Shown here one piece after another: positions 9,401 through 16,839 of a stretch of DNA of 33,384 nucleotides. Positions within the stretch are counted from its first letter, which is position 1; each line of letters opens with the position of its first letter. The position numbers were made by a program, and so were the translations under genes. Location: positions 1-33,384 of the forward strand of contig JAFRNP010000066.1 in NCBI GenBank assembly GCA_017430145.1, read 5' to 3'. The notes under the pieces were generated by a model. The model worked only from the letters and a program-made list of their open reading frames with translations, did no database searches and was not told the origin of the DNA. Origin of the DNA: Clostridia bacterium (GTDB taxonomy: Bacteria; Bacillota; Clostridia; Oscillospirales; Acutalibacteraceae).

Positions 9401-9854
9401 CGGTTACGCCCTCAATCGTGTGCGGCTCGCCGTCATACCTGCCGGTCCATCCGGTCGCCTGGAAAACACAGCCGGTAAGCGGTGTGCAGGTGACCGTCGG
9501 TGTGATATGTCCGTTCTTGCTTCCTTTCTTTAAACCGATATCCAGTTGTTCCGATCCGCTTTTGGTGATCGTAAAGTTCTGTCCGGATATGGACCCTATT
9601 TTGTCCTTCGCCCTATAGACTTTAAGGAACGTTACCGTATAAGAGCTGTATCCGGCCTTGTTTTTCAGATTGGTCGCGCTCGTGGTATACGGCAGCGTGA
9701 CGTTGTTCGCCACGGATTTACTGTTGACGGTGATTTTGTACTTCGGGGTAACTGCCGCGGCGCCCGACGTGAACGTCATGCCGGCGAACATCGACAGAAC
9801 CATCAGCAGCGCAAGCAGCGCGCTGATTGGTTTACGGATAAAAGATTTTTGCAT
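6450..9854 (-). CDS. Large secreted repeat protein with InlB-type B repeats
   Basis: This 1134-residue protein is probably displayed on the cell surface. It starts at 9854, where AGGAGGT (9867-9861) sits six bases ahead of the ATG and a signal peptide begins (basic QKSFIRKP, then a hydrophobic stretch to about residue 33). The longer frame to 9938 overlaps the promoter. An MBG-like segment (about 134-207, YDGEP) is followed by several InlB B-repeat (Listeria-Bacteroides) units: divergent ones at about 292-388 and 393-511, clearer ones at about 516-602, 608-677, 683-741 and 746-811 with the FDSKGG...GYTFxGW pattern. Two tandem fibronectin-like units (about 818-905, 909-993) and a second MBG-like unit (about 1004-1078, YTGEPQEL) follow. 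The C terminus has CPLCGEDH (1097-1104) and then a hydrophobic, partly basic helix. There is no LPxTG motif. Binding partner unknown. Confidence 0.88.
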   Translation of the reverse strand: MQKSFIRKPISALLALLMVLSMFAGMTFTSGAAAVTPKYKITVNSKSVANNVTLPYTTSATNLKNKAGYSSYTVTFLKVYRAKDKIGSISGQNFTITKSGSEQLDIGLKKGSKNGHITPTVTCTPLTGCVFQATGWTGRYDGEPHTIEGVTVTSPESGATVKYGTVSGTYNLTEPPTFTDVGTHTIYYQVSASGWVTKTGSVNVNILGNVYYIKQNPDGTWPSDATGAEWDTRSGDDTTFSLTKAYEQYSVSGWSTAYTTTEADRTVAHQGETASVGSGVSSLYVYYSVDKYALTFYADREGQTVYNTTQVGYGRALSDYEPTVDENGTWSGDFQLSDRNSELFTFGGWATEAGKTVWSTNGTDALPEAFDWSQTMPAQNVDLYPVWVANYIHVILDAGAWDQYNTYTQSKYDPSTPVTMDQSQGRSFWKSTNITAASTDYDKYVNMDKMNAATRTGFSLDGWYTANGMKWAPTYLIAREYGDKDANGNLKLSYDAPYRNYTYTLTLTARWKLNDAAVSYDVGAGSGSIADSAAYAVGSNITVTNEQPTPPADTDAGRYEFKGWQDKNGAMYQPGETIAYTDESLIGTFGETNEITLTAVYQFIPTASLNFDSQGGSLIDHIEQDVGTAVSLETVNAQQPARVGYTFAGWYEDSDCTAPVTGDITIRTGGTTIYAKWNINSYTLSFDSKGGTAVESITQDYATAVTAPAEPTRTGYTFTGWDKTVPTTMPAGDMTFNATWQVNTHTVAYDTNGGDSMDAQSRNYGEFVVQPVAPTWEGHTFIRWDYEAGGAGAVSFPFTMPDEDVTLKAVWKENQTAPGAPAATADVRTVTLTCPAADEEYILVAAGSAITEDAWANARTMGNAEEITFDGLVPNTAYDVYARKIGTEEKMPSPASTATTVTTLKADQNAPASQPAAEALLTEVVVDPTQDDMEYIVVPHGQTIPADAVWTTGEDGRVVFEDCDPYIEYDVYARMKETERQNASAPSAAVTVKGMIDVYQPIGETGLTYTGEPQELVAAPSETPDGYTVQYSLDGGTTWTTVPPTGTEVGDYTVKVKYVGNDNNKVFYGSDISVAIDAQTAATDSDFSVDDEAGGTCPLCGEDHSGSVYKKFIGIIHAIIIVIRWISGGFKGIC

Positions 9855-9909
9855 TGTTTTACCTCCTATATTCCTGTCTATGCGAACAGGACGATATACT
9901 TTTTTTCCT

Positions 9910-9938
9910 ATTTTAAACAGGTTTTTTTCAAAAATCAA
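9910..9938 (-). promoter_or_regulatory. Promoter of the surface protein gene
   Basis: On the minus strand TTGATT (9938-9933), a 17-base spacer and TAAAAT (9915-9910) form a good vegetative promoter. The leader of about 50 bases contains a TCCTGT/ACAGGA hairpin (9881-9900) and the AGGAGGT ribosome site. Inverted repeats overlap the -35 (see 9929-9989). Confidence 0.8.
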
Positions 9939-9989
9939 GGCGGGGTACCAGAATGGAACCCCCCTGATTTGAAAAATTTTTATATCAGG
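9929..9989. promoter_or_regulatory. Overlapping inverted repeats between divergent promoters
   Basis: A roughly 45-base imperfect palindrome runs from TCAAAAATCAAGG (9929-9941) through GGGGTACC and an AGAAT centre to GGAACCCCC and CTGATTTGA (ending at 9972). A second inverted pair, CCTGAT (9963-9968) and ATCAGG (9984-9989), overlaps its right arm. The first covers the -35 box of the minus-strand promoter. It could be an operator, a cruciform-forming site or part of an old element. Confidence 0.5.
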
Positions 9990-10046
9990 AAAAAATAAAC
10001 CCGAATGCTGAAGTGAAAAAGGAGGAGTGTTTTTTTCATTTTTCTC

Positions 10047-10075
10047 TTGTAATTCCGAAGCATACAGCGTATAAT
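10047..10075 (+). promoter_or_regulatory. Promoter of the CNNM/CBS gene pair
   Basis: TTGTAA (10047-10052), 17 bases and a perfect TATAAT (10070-10075). Transcription would begin near 10082, which places the GTG at 10013 upstream of the transcript and supports the ATG at 10115 as the real start. Confidence 0.85.
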
Positions 10076-10114
10076 AAAAAAATAATAAATCATATCGGAG
10101 TTGATCATTGTTTT

Positions 10115-11200
10115 ATGGACGATGCGATACCGCGAAGTCTGTACTTACTGTTTTTGATAATCGCCGGCGGGTTCTTTTCGGGCGCGGAAACCGCCTTCTC
10201 CTACACCAACGCCGTGCGCGCGCGCATGCTCGCCGAGGAGGGGGACCGCCGGGCAAAACGCCTTGTCAGAATACTGGACGACTTTGACGCCGCCATTGTG
10301 ACCCTTCTGATCGTCATTAACGTGCTGCACATCGCCGCTTCGGCGATCGCCACCACGCTGTTTATCGGTCTTACGGGCAGTACTTCGGTGGGGTCCGTCA
10401 CGGCGACGGTCGTCCTGACTCTGGCAATTTTTATTTTCAGCGAAACGCTGCCCAAAAACTTTGCGAAAACAAACTGCGACCGGTTCTCCCTTGCCGCCGC
10501 CGCGCCCATGCGCTTTCTCATGACGGCGCTGTATCCGCTTACCTTTCTGCTCAAGGGCTTCGGCGTGGGCGTAAGAAAACTGTTCCGTCTGGAGGACCGG
10601 CAGCCGAGCGTGACGGAGGACGAGTTTTCCGCCATGGTGGAGGACGCCGGGGAGGACGAGGTGTTCGAGCCCGCCGAGACCGAGATCATCCGCTCCGCCA
10701 TCGAGTTCGGCGATACCCGGGTACACGAGATCATGCTGCCGAAAAGCGGGATCGTGGGCATCCCCGTCAAGGCGGAGACCGAAGAGATCCGCCGGATTTT
10801 GCTGACCGAAAAATATTCGCGCTTCCCGGTCTACCGGGGGTCGTTAAATAATGTCGTGGGGATCTTACGCACCACCAACGCCCTCTGGGAGCTGATCAAC
10901 GCGCCCGCGGACTTCGACATCCGCGAGCTGATGACAAAGCCCCTGTTCTGCCAGCCGGACGACGAGATCTCGGAGATCTTTGAGCGCATGTGCAAGCGCA
11001 AAAACCACTTTGCCGTGGTGCGCGACGAGGACAAAAAGACCGTGGGCATTCTAAGCATGGAGGACATATTAGAGGAGATCGTGGGCGAGATCTACGATGA
11101 GGACGACGCCGTGCTGCCGGAAGACGGCCCCCCCGCCGAAGAAGCCGCCGCAAAAACCGACGCCGCGGACGCCGCCGGGAAGGAGGCGCCCCATGCCTGA
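10115..11200 (+). CDS. CNNM/CBS domain membrane protein (CorC/HlyC family), short form
   Basis: A 361-residue integral membrane protein. The N-terminal DUF21/CNNM domain (about 1-180) begins with a membrane helix and the family motif FFSGAETAFSYTN and includes FSETLPKNFAKTN. A tandem CBS pair follows (about 200-325, with IMLPKSGIVGIP and FPVYRG). The family is linked to magnesium or divalent cation export and homeostasis. The protein ends in an Ala/Glu-rich tail after the second CBS domain and lacks the CorC_HlyC domain that its downstream neighbour has. The start is set by the promoter at 10047-10075; only a weak CGGAG site (10095-10099) precedes it, with long spacing. It overlaps the next gene by eight bases. 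Confidence 0.85.
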   Translation: MDDAIPRSLYLLFLIIAGGFFSGAETAFSYTNAVRARMLAEEGDRRAKRLVRILDDFDAAIVTLLIVINVLHIAASAIATTLFIGLTGSTSVGSVTATVVLTLAIFIFSETLPKNFAKTNCDRFSLAAAAPMRFLMTALYPLTFLLKGFGVGVRKLFRLEDRQPSVTEDEFSAMVEDAGEDEVFEPAETEIIRSAIEFGDTRVHEIMLPKSGIVGIPVKAETEEIRRILLTEKYSRFPVYRGSLNNVVGILRTTNALWELINAPADFDIRELMTKPLFCQPDDEISEIFERMCKRKNHFAVVRDEDKKTVGILSMEDILEEIVGEIYDEDDAVLPEDGPPAEEAAAKTDAADAAGKEAPHA

Positions 11201-12476
11201 GAACACCGCTCTGTTTTATACGCTGGCCGGCGCGGCGCTGCTGGTATTCGTGCTGCTTTCGGCGTTTTTCTCCTCCGCGGAGATCGCCTTTGCCAAGTGC
11301 AACAAGCTGCGCTTTGAACGCGCCGCCGAAACCGGCGACAAAACCGCGAAGCTTGTGCTTTTCATCAACGAACGCTACACCGATTCCCTGTCCACGATCC
11401 TGATGGGCAACAACCTGGTGAACATCGCCGCCTCCTCGCTTGCGACCGTGGTCGCGGTCTCCCTGCTGGGGCAGGCGCGGGGCGAGAGCGTCGCCGCCGC
11501 CGTGACGACGGTGGTGATCCTGCTGTTCGGCGAGACCGTGCCCAAGATCATCGCCGCCGCCGTGCCGGACGCGTCTGCGCGCCTGTTCGCGCTGCCGATC
11601 CGGATCTCCATGGCGCTGTTCAGTCCCTTTGTGTGGGTCGTAAACCGGCTGGTGGGGCTCATCTCCCCGCTGTGGACGCCGAAAGAGGACGCCCCGAACG
11701 TCACGGGCGAGGAGCTGTGCGAGATTTTAGAGGATATTGAGGAGGAGGGCGTTTTTTCGGAGGACGAGAGCGAGCTGATCAAATCCGCCATTGAGTTCAC
11801 CGACACCGCCGCCGTGGATATTTTGGTCCCGCGCGTGGACGTGTACGCCCTGGATATCGACGAGCCCTTCGTGCTGGACGAGGAGATGATCAAATACTCC
11901 CGCATCCCGGTGTACGAGAACAGTATCGACAACATCATCGGCGTACTGCCGGTAAAAAAGCTGCTCAAAACCGTTGCCGCAGGCAAAACGCCGGATATCC
12001 GCAGCATGCTGCTGCCGGCGGTCTACGTCCATATGACGCGCCCGGTCTCCTCCATTCTGGAGGAATTCCGCAAGACCCACCTGCAGTTAGCCGTCGTGGT
12101 GGACGAATACGGCGGCACCATGGGGATACTGACGCTGGAGGACATCACCGAGGAGCTGGTGGGCGAGATTTTTGACGAGCGCGACGCCATGGAAGAGGAG
12201 ATCGTGAAAACCGGCGAAAACGTCTATGAGGCGGACGGCGGCACCAACATCTACGACCTGTTCGACGAGATCGACTTTGACGAGCCCGCCGATTTCGAGA
12301 GCGAGTACACGACCGTGGGCGGTTTTCTGACCGAACGGCTGGATAAGTTCCCGGAAGAAGGCGACGAATACACCTACGAAAACCTGCATTTTACCGTGCT
12401 GGAGGCGGAGGCGCTCCGGGTCCTGAAGGTCCGTGTGGAGGTATTGCCGGACGAGGAGGCTGCGGATGACGACTGA
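11193..12476 (+). CDS. CNNM/CBS/CorC_HlyC domain membrane protein, full-length form
   Basis: A 427-residue paralogue of the preceding gene. It has the DUF21/CNNM membrane domain (about 1-190; FFSSAEIAFAKCNKL, LFGETVPKIIAAAV), a CBS pair (about 205-330; ILVPRVDVYALD, VVVDEYGGTMGILTLEDI) and a C-terminal CorC_HlyC domain (about 345-420; YEADGGTNIYDL, TTVGGFLTERLDKFPEEGDEY). Family members act in magnesium or divalent cation efflux. The AAGGAGG site at 11180-11186 lies inside the upstream gene and fixes the ATG at 11193. Adjacent paralogues with unequal domain content may form a heteromer; this is inference. Confidence 0.9.
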   Translation: MPENTALFYTLAGAALLVFVLLSAFFSSAEIAFAKCNKLRFERAAETGDKTAKLVLFINERYTDSLSTILMGNNLVNIAASSLATVVAVSLLGQARGESVAAAVTTVVILLFGETVPKIIAAAVPDASARLFALPIRISMALFSPFVWVVNRLVGLISPLWTPKEDAPNVTGEELCEILEDIEEEGVFSEDESELIKSAIEFTDTAAVDILVPRVDVYALDIDEPFVLDEEMIKYSRIPVYENSIDNIIGVLPVKKLLKTVAAGKTPDIRSMLLPAVYVHMTRPVSSILEEFRKTHLQLAVVVDEYGGTMGILTLEDITEELVGEIFDERDAMEEEIVKTGENVYEADGGTNIYDLFDEIDFDEPADFESEYTTVGGFLTERLDKFPEEGDEYTYENLHFTVLEAEALRVLKVRVEVLPDEEAADDD

Positions 12477-13029
12477 CGCCGGAAACAAACAGATCCTTCG
12501 CCGCCGGATCGCTGAACAGGCGGCGGCGCTGCCGGCGGACTACCGGGAAAAAGCGAGCCGCGCGATCGCGGAAAACCTGCTGCAAAGCGAAGTCTGGCGG
12601 CAGGCGAAAAGCGTTTTTCTCTATTTCAGCCTGCCCGCGGAACCGGACACCGCCCCCCTGTTTTCCGCCGCGTTTGCCGAAAACAAAACGGTTTACGTGC
12701 CGAAATGCGTTTCAAAAACCGAGATGCTGGCGGTGCGCTTTACGCCCGAAACGCCCCTCTCCCCCGACGCCTTCGGCATCCCCGCCCCGACGGCGGGCGC
12801 AGCCGTTTCCCCGCGGGAGATCGACCTGACCGTCGCGCCGTGCGTGGCGGCGGATAAAACCGGCGTCCGCCTCGGCCACGGCGCGGGCTATTACGACCGG
12901 TTCCTTGCAAACGGGGGCGGCCGTACGGTCTGCCTGTGTTTCGGGCGGCTGCTGTTTGAGCGGCTGCCGAAGGAAGAGAACGACGTGCGGGTGGACCGGG
13001 TCATAACGGAAGAGAGCAGAAAAAAATAA
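12466..13029 (+). CDS. 5-formyltetrahydrofolate cyclo-ligase (MTHFS)
   Basis: A 187-residue cytosolic enzyme that converts 5-formyltetrahydrofolate to 5,10-methenyltetrahydrofolate using ATP. The N-terminal basic KQILRRRI helix and the phosphate-binding motif GVRLGHGAGYYDRFL (about 135-149) are characteristic, and the length fits the family. GAGGAGG (12453-12459) precedes the ATG at 12466, which overlaps the end of the CNNM gene by 11 bases, so translation is probably coupled. The homologues are called ygfA/fau in Escherichia coli and yqgN in Bacillus. No folate gene is adjacent. Confidence 0.92.
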   Translation: MTTDAGNKQILRRRIAEQAAALPADYREKASRAIAENLLQSEVWRQAKSVFLYFSLPAEPDTAPLFSAAFAENKTVYVPKCVSKTEMLAVRFTPETPLSPDAFGIPAPTAGAAVSPREIDLTVAPCVAADKTGVRLGHGAGYYDRFLANGGGRTVCLCFGRLLFERLPKEENDVRVDRVITEESRKK

Positions 13030-13194
13030 AGTAAGAAAGGAAAAAAGTAGGAAAGTATCAAATTCGGAACACCGCCCGGCGCGGTGTTGATCATAGAGGG
13101 CTTCCGGTCCCGGCCGGTCCCTTCATCTGAAATCAGGCACGGCAGCGCTTGCGTATTTATTCCTTTGTATCTTTCATACTTTCATACTTTTTCT
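13028..13194 (+). repeat. Dispersed intergenic hairpin element, copy 1
   Basis: A purine-rich left arm with AAAGTAAGAAAGG and GGAAAGTAT (13028-13058) is mirrored by a pyrimidine-rich right arm with CTTTCATACTTTCATACTTT (13171-13190), so the ends are inverted. Inside, AAATTCGG leads into the hairpin AACACCGC (13068-13075) / GCGGTGTT (13081-13088), followed by TGATCATAGAGGGCTT. The same order of parts occurs at 21880-22110 and, reversed, at 20172-20255. It begins at the stop codon of the cyclo-ligase gene and ends three bases before the next -35 box. Confidence 0.75.
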
Positions 13195-13196
13195 TG

Positions 13197-13225
13197 TTGA
13201 CAATTCTTATCCTTGAACTTAAAAT
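13197..13225 (+). promoter_or_regulatory. Promoter of the Gfo/Idh-HAD-GH2-ECF operon
   Basis: TTGACA (13197-13202), 17 bases and TAAAAT (13220-13225), identical in both boxes and spacing to the promoter at 336-364. The leader of about 24 bases carries a CGGAGAT ribosome site (13241-13247). The repeat element copy 1 ends immediately upstream, so anything beyond the -35 region is element sequence. Confidence 0.87.
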
Positions 13226-13255
13226 AAAAATATAACAATCCGGAGATATACAAAA

Positions 13256-14326
13256 ATGACCTACGCACTAATCGGCTGCGGGCGCGTCGCGCCGAGCCAC
13301 ATCAAAGCCGCCGTACAGAACGGCCTCACGATCGCCGCCGTTTGCGATATCGACGACGGCAATATCACAGCCATGTTCCGAAACAGCGACCCCGCGCCCG
13401 AAAATTGGGAAGCGATCCCCCGCTATTCCGACTATACCGAGCTGTTCGATACGGTCCGCCCGACGCTTGTGAGCATCGCGCTGCCCAGCGGCCTGCACGC
13501 GAAATGCGCGCTGGCTGCCATTGAACGCGGGATCAACGTGATCATCGAAAAGCCCATCGCCATGTCCCTGCCGGACGCGGACGCGATCGTCTCCGCCGCT
13601 TCAGAATACGGCGTGACCGTGAGCGCCTGCCACCAGAACCGTTTCAATCTTGCCGTGCAGGCCATGCGCAGACGGCTGGAGGCCGGCGATTTCGGCAAGC
13701 TCTCCAACGCCGCCGTAACCGTGCGCTGGAGCCGCGGCGAAGCCTACTACAAACAGGCGGACTGGCGCGGCACCTGGGCAAACGACGGCGGGACGCTGAT
13801 GAACCAGTGCATCCACGGCATCGACCTGCTGCGCTGGATGTGCGGCGACGAGATCGATACCGTGTACGGCAAGACCCGGCGGCAGTTCCACGATTACATT
13901 GAAGCCGAGGACGTGGGGACCGCGGTGATCGCGTTCAAAAACGGCGTGATCGCCACCGTGGAGGGCACCGTGAACGCCTGCGAAGCGGATATCGAGGAGC
14001 ACCTGACGCTGCTGGGCGAATCCGGCAGCATGAAGCTCGGCGGGACCAGCGCCAACACCGTGGAATACAGCCGGTTTGCCGGCAGCGCCCGAAACGACAC
14101 GCTGTCGGAGGCCACCGCGAACGTCTACGGCAACGGGCACACCGCCCTGTTCGCCGACGTTATCGACGCGATCCGTACCGGCAGGCCGCCCTACGTGGAC
14201 GCCGCCGCCGGCAGACGGGCGCTGGAGACGGTGCTGGCGATCTATCTGTCCGCGAAAACCGGGCAGCCGGTGACGCTGCCGCTGAAGGACGTCAGAAGCA
14301 CCGATTTTACCGGACTGTTTTCATAA
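13256..14326 (+). CDS. Gfo/Idh/MocA family oxidoreductase
   Basis: A 356-residue NAD(P)-dependent sugar or cyclitol oxidoreductase. The Rossmann motif is GCGRVAPSH (7-15), the catalytic EKP is intact (98-100, IIEKP) and NQCIHGIDLLRWM (183-195) carries His187. It resembles the oxidoreductase at 3047-4228 in its NQC-H-DLWQW/DLLRW segment, so the two may be paralogues. It is the promoter-proximal gene of an operon with a phosphatase, a GH2 glycosidase and an ECF transporter, with 18 bases to the next gene. A role in oxidising or epimerising a glycoside taken up or hydrolysed by the operon is inference. Confidence 0.9.
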   Translation: MTYALIGCGRVAPSHIKAAVQNGLTIAAVCDIDDGNITAMFRNSDPAPENWEAIPRYSDYTELFDTVRPTLVSIALPSGLHAKCALAAIERGINVIIEKPIAMSLPDADAIVSAASEYGVTVSACHQNRFNLAVQAMRRRLEAGDFGKLSNAAVTVRWSRGEAYYKQADWRGTWANDGGTLMNQCIHGIDLLRWMCGDEIDTVYGKTRRQFHDYIEAEDVGTAVIAFKNGVIATVEGTVNACEADIEEHLTLLGESGSMKLGGTSANTVEYSRFAGSARNDTLSEATANVYGNGHTALFADVIDAIRTGRPPYVDAAAGRRALETVLAIYLSAKTGQPVTLPLKDVRSTDFTGLFS

Positions 14327-14344
14327 CCATCAAGGAGGCCAGCC

Positions 14345-15031
14345 ATGATCCGAGCCGTTGTATTTGACCTTGACCATACGCTGTTTGACCGGCACGCGAC
14401 CCTCAGGGCCATCGTACCGGCGCTGCGGGCGCGCTTTTCGGTCCCGCCGTCCTTCACTGACAAGGAAATCGGGGACGCCTGGACCTACGCGGACGACAGC
14501 TACGTCTACGACGGCTGGCAGTATATTTTCGGCTGCCTGCAGGAAAAGGGCATTTTACCGCAGGACGCGCAGTACGCCGACTACCGCACCTTTATCTACG
14601 AACAGTTCGCGAAGACCGCCGTGCGGTTCGACGATACCCTGCCGATGCTGGAAACGCTGAAAGCCCGGGGGTACAAAATCGCGCTGATCACCAACGGCAA
14701 CCACGCCCTGCAGTATAAAAAGCTGGAGCTGACCGGCATGGCCTACATCTTTGACGAGATCATCGTCAGCGGCGACGTGGGCGTGGACAAGCCCGAAAAA
14801 GAGATCTTCCTGATGATGTGCGAAAAGCTGGGCTTTGCGCCGGAGGAGACCGTGTACGTGGGGGACAACCCCATTGCCGATATCGACGGCGCCGCCGGCG
14901 CCGGCATGAAGACCGTAAGGATCCTGAGCACCAACCGCCATATATTCGGCAGACGGACGCCCGACGAGACGGTTGAGACCGTCAGAGAGATCCCGGACGC
15001 CGTTGAAAGGATCCGAAAGAAATACGAATAG
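14345..15031 (+). CDS. HAD-superfamily hydrolase, subfamily IA (YjjG/phosphoglycolate phosphatase-like)
   Basis: A 228-residue cytosolic phosphatase. All four HAD motifs are visible: nucleophile and acid Asp8/Asp10 in VFDLDHTLFD, Thr116 in LITNGN, Lys149 in GVDKPE, and Asp174/Asp179 in YVGDNPIADIDGA. A helical cap lies between motifs I and II (about 15-95), as in subfamily IA. Enzymes of this type dephosphorylate nucleotides, sugar phosphates or phosphorylated cofactors. AAGGAGG (14332-14338) precedes the ATG. Placement between an oxidoreductase and a glycosidase fits dephosphorylation of a sugar or vitamin phosphate, but the substrate is not shown by the sequence. Confidence 0.9.
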   Translation: MIRAVVFDLDHTLFDRHATLRAIVPALRARFSVPPSFTDKEIGDAWTYADDSYVYDGWQYIFGCLQEKGILPQDAQYADYRTFIYEQFAKTAVRFDDTLPMLETLKARGYKIALITNGNHALQYKKLELTGMAYIFDEIIVSGDVGVDKPEKEIFLMMCEKLGFAPEETVYVGDNPIADIDGAAGAGMKTVRILSTNRHIFGRRTPDETVETVREIPDAVERIRKKYE

Positions 15032-15068
15032 GACGACAGAAACTGAAGACCGACGAAGGAGGCCGCAT

Positions 15069-16838
15069 ATGGAAAACCTGTACACCCGTTGGGGAAAAAC
15101 GCTTGACCGGGAACATCCCCTGCCCGAATATCCCCGCCCGCAGATGAAACGGGCGTCTTACCTGAACTTAAACGGCGTGTGGGACTACGCGATCCTGCCC
15201 ACCGGCGCCGCGCTGGACGGCTATCAGGGGGAGATCGTGGTCCCCTTCAGCCCCGAGACGCTGCTCTCGGGCGTGCAGCGGACCGTTACCCCCGCCGACA
15301 CGCTTTTCTACCGCCGCGTTTTCACCTTCAAAAAGACACAAGCGCGCGTCCTGCTGCACTTCGGCGCGGTGGACTACCGGTGCGAGGTCCGGCTCAACGG
15401 CAAGCCGCTGGGGGTCCACTACGGCGGCTATACGCCCTTTACCTTTGAGATCACCGACGCCGTGCGGGACGGCGAAAACGAGCTGACGCTGCAGGTCACG
15501 GACCCGAGCGAGACCGGCACCCAGGCCTCCGGCAAGCAGACCTCAAAGCGCGGGCAGATCTGGTACACGCCCCAGTCCGGCATCTGGCAGACGGTCTGGA
15601 TCGAGGAGGTCCCGGCTCTCTACGTCGAACGCCTGAAGCTGACCCCCGATATCGACAGAAACGAACTGAAGGTGGAGGTCACCCTCAACGGCGGCGCCGC
15701 GCCCGTGAAAGCGACGGCGACGGCGGACGGCTGCGCGGTCGCCGAAGCACAGAGCGACCAACCCGTCCTGACGCTGCCGCTTGAAAACGTGCGCCTGTGG
15801 TCCCCGGAGGACCCGTACCTGTACGGTCTGACCGTGGAGGCGGGCGACGACCGGGTGGAGAGCTACTTCGGGATGCGCAAATTCAGCGTCGGCAGGGATA
15901 TGAACGGCACGCCGCGCTTTTTCCTGAACAACGAACCCTATTTCCACAACGGCCTGCTGGACCAGGGCTACTGGAGCGACGGTATGTATACCGCCGCCCA
16001 CGACGACGCGCTGATCTACGACATCCAGACCATGAAGGACATGGGCTTCAATATGCTGCGCAAGCATATCAAGATCGAGCCGCTGCGCTGGTACTACCAC
16101 TGCGACCGCCTCGGGATGCTGGTGTGGCAGGATATGGTCAACGGCGGCGGCGAGGTCAACCAGCTGACGGCGGCCGTCCTGCCGGGCGTGGGGCTGGCGC
16201 TGGGCAAACGCCGCGCCGGCAACATCGACGACGGCAAAAAGAATTACAAGCTCTTTTCGCGGGAGGACGCCAACGGCCGCGCCGAATACTACATCGACGC
16301 CGGGCGCATGATCGACACGCTTTATAACGCCGTTTCCATCGCCCTGTGGGTGCCCTTCAACGAGGGCTGGGGCCAGTTTGACGCCAAAAAGGCGTGCGCC
16401 TTCTTCCGCGAAAAAGACCCCACCCGTATCATCGACCACGCCAGCGGCTGGCACGACCAGGGCGCCGGGGACGTGAACAGCTTCCACATCTATTTCACGC
16501 CCTTTATCTTCCCGAAGTTCAGCCCGCTGGACGGCCGCGTGATCGCGCTGACCGAATTCGGCGGCTACTCCAAGCAGACGCCGGGGCACGTCTTCAACAC
16601 GGAAAAGATGTTCGGCTACCGGATCTACAAAACGGACGAGGCGCTGGCCGAGGCCGTGCGCCACCTGTACGTGGACCGCATCGCGCCGCTGATCCGCCAA
16701 AAAGGGCTCTCGGCGCTGGTATATACCGAGGTCAGCGACGTGGAGGACGAGACCAACGGCCTGCTCACCTACGACCGCGAGGTCGTAAAGATCCCGGTTG
16801 GGACCATGCGCGAGATCAACCGGGTCATCCGTTTGTAA
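15069..16838 (+). CDS. Glycoside hydrolase family 2 protein, cytosolic
   Basis: A 589-residue GH2-type beta-glycosidase. It has an N-terminal sugar-binding jelly roll (about 15-185; YLNLNGVWDY and SGIWQTVWIE are family hallmarks), an immunoglobulin-like domain (about 190-280) and a TIM barrel. The acid/base is Glu432 in PFNEGWGQ and the nucleophile Glu496 in LTEFGGYS. Both are present, so it should be active. Specificity (galactosidase, glucuronidase, mannosidase or other) cannot be assigned. There is no signal peptide, so the substrate must be imported. AAGGAGG at 15057-15063 sets the start at 15069; the frame is open further upstream inside the HAD gene. It ends one base before the ECF transporter genes. 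Confidence 0.9.
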   Translation: MENLYTRWGKTLDREHPLPEYPRPQMKRASYLNLNGVWDYAILPTGAALDGYQGEIVVPFSPETLLSGVQRTVTPADTLFYRRVFTFKKTQARVLLHFGAVDYRCEVRLNGKPLGVHYGGYTPFTFEITDAVRDGENELTLQVTDPSETGTQASGKQTSKRGQIWYTPQSGIWQTVWIEEVPALYVERLKLTPDIDRNELKVEVTLNGGAAPVKATATADGCAVAEAQSDQPVLTLPLENVRLWSPEDPYLYGLTVEAGDDRVESYFGMRKFSVGRDMNGTPRFFLNNEPYFHNGLLDQGYWSDGMYTAAHDDALIYDIQTMKDMGFNMLRKHIKIEPLRWYYHCDRLGMLVWQDMVNGGGEVNQLTAAVLPGVGLALGKRRAGNIDDGKKNYKLFSREDANGRAEYYIDAGRMIDTLYNAVSIALWVPFNEGWGQFDAKKACAFFREKDPTRIIDHASGWHDQGAGDVNSFHIYFTPFIFPKFSPLDGRVIALTEFGGYSKQTPGHVFNTEKMFGYRIYKTDEALAEAVRHLYVDRIAPLIRQKGLSALVYTEVSDVEDETNGLLTYDREVVKIPVGTMREINRVIRL

Positions 16839-16839
16839 G

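Noticed and set aside
9855..9938. N-terminal extension of the surface protein
   Set aside because: It includes the promoter and ribosome binding site; the signal peptide starts at the inner ATG.
10013..10114. GTG-started extension of the first CNNM gene
   Set aside because: A near-perfect promoter (10047-10075) lies inside it, so the extension would not be transcribed from that promoter.
15543..16700. Minus-strand open frame of about 385 codons
   Set aside because: Antisense to the GH2 gene, whose catalytic motifs are intact on the plus strand.
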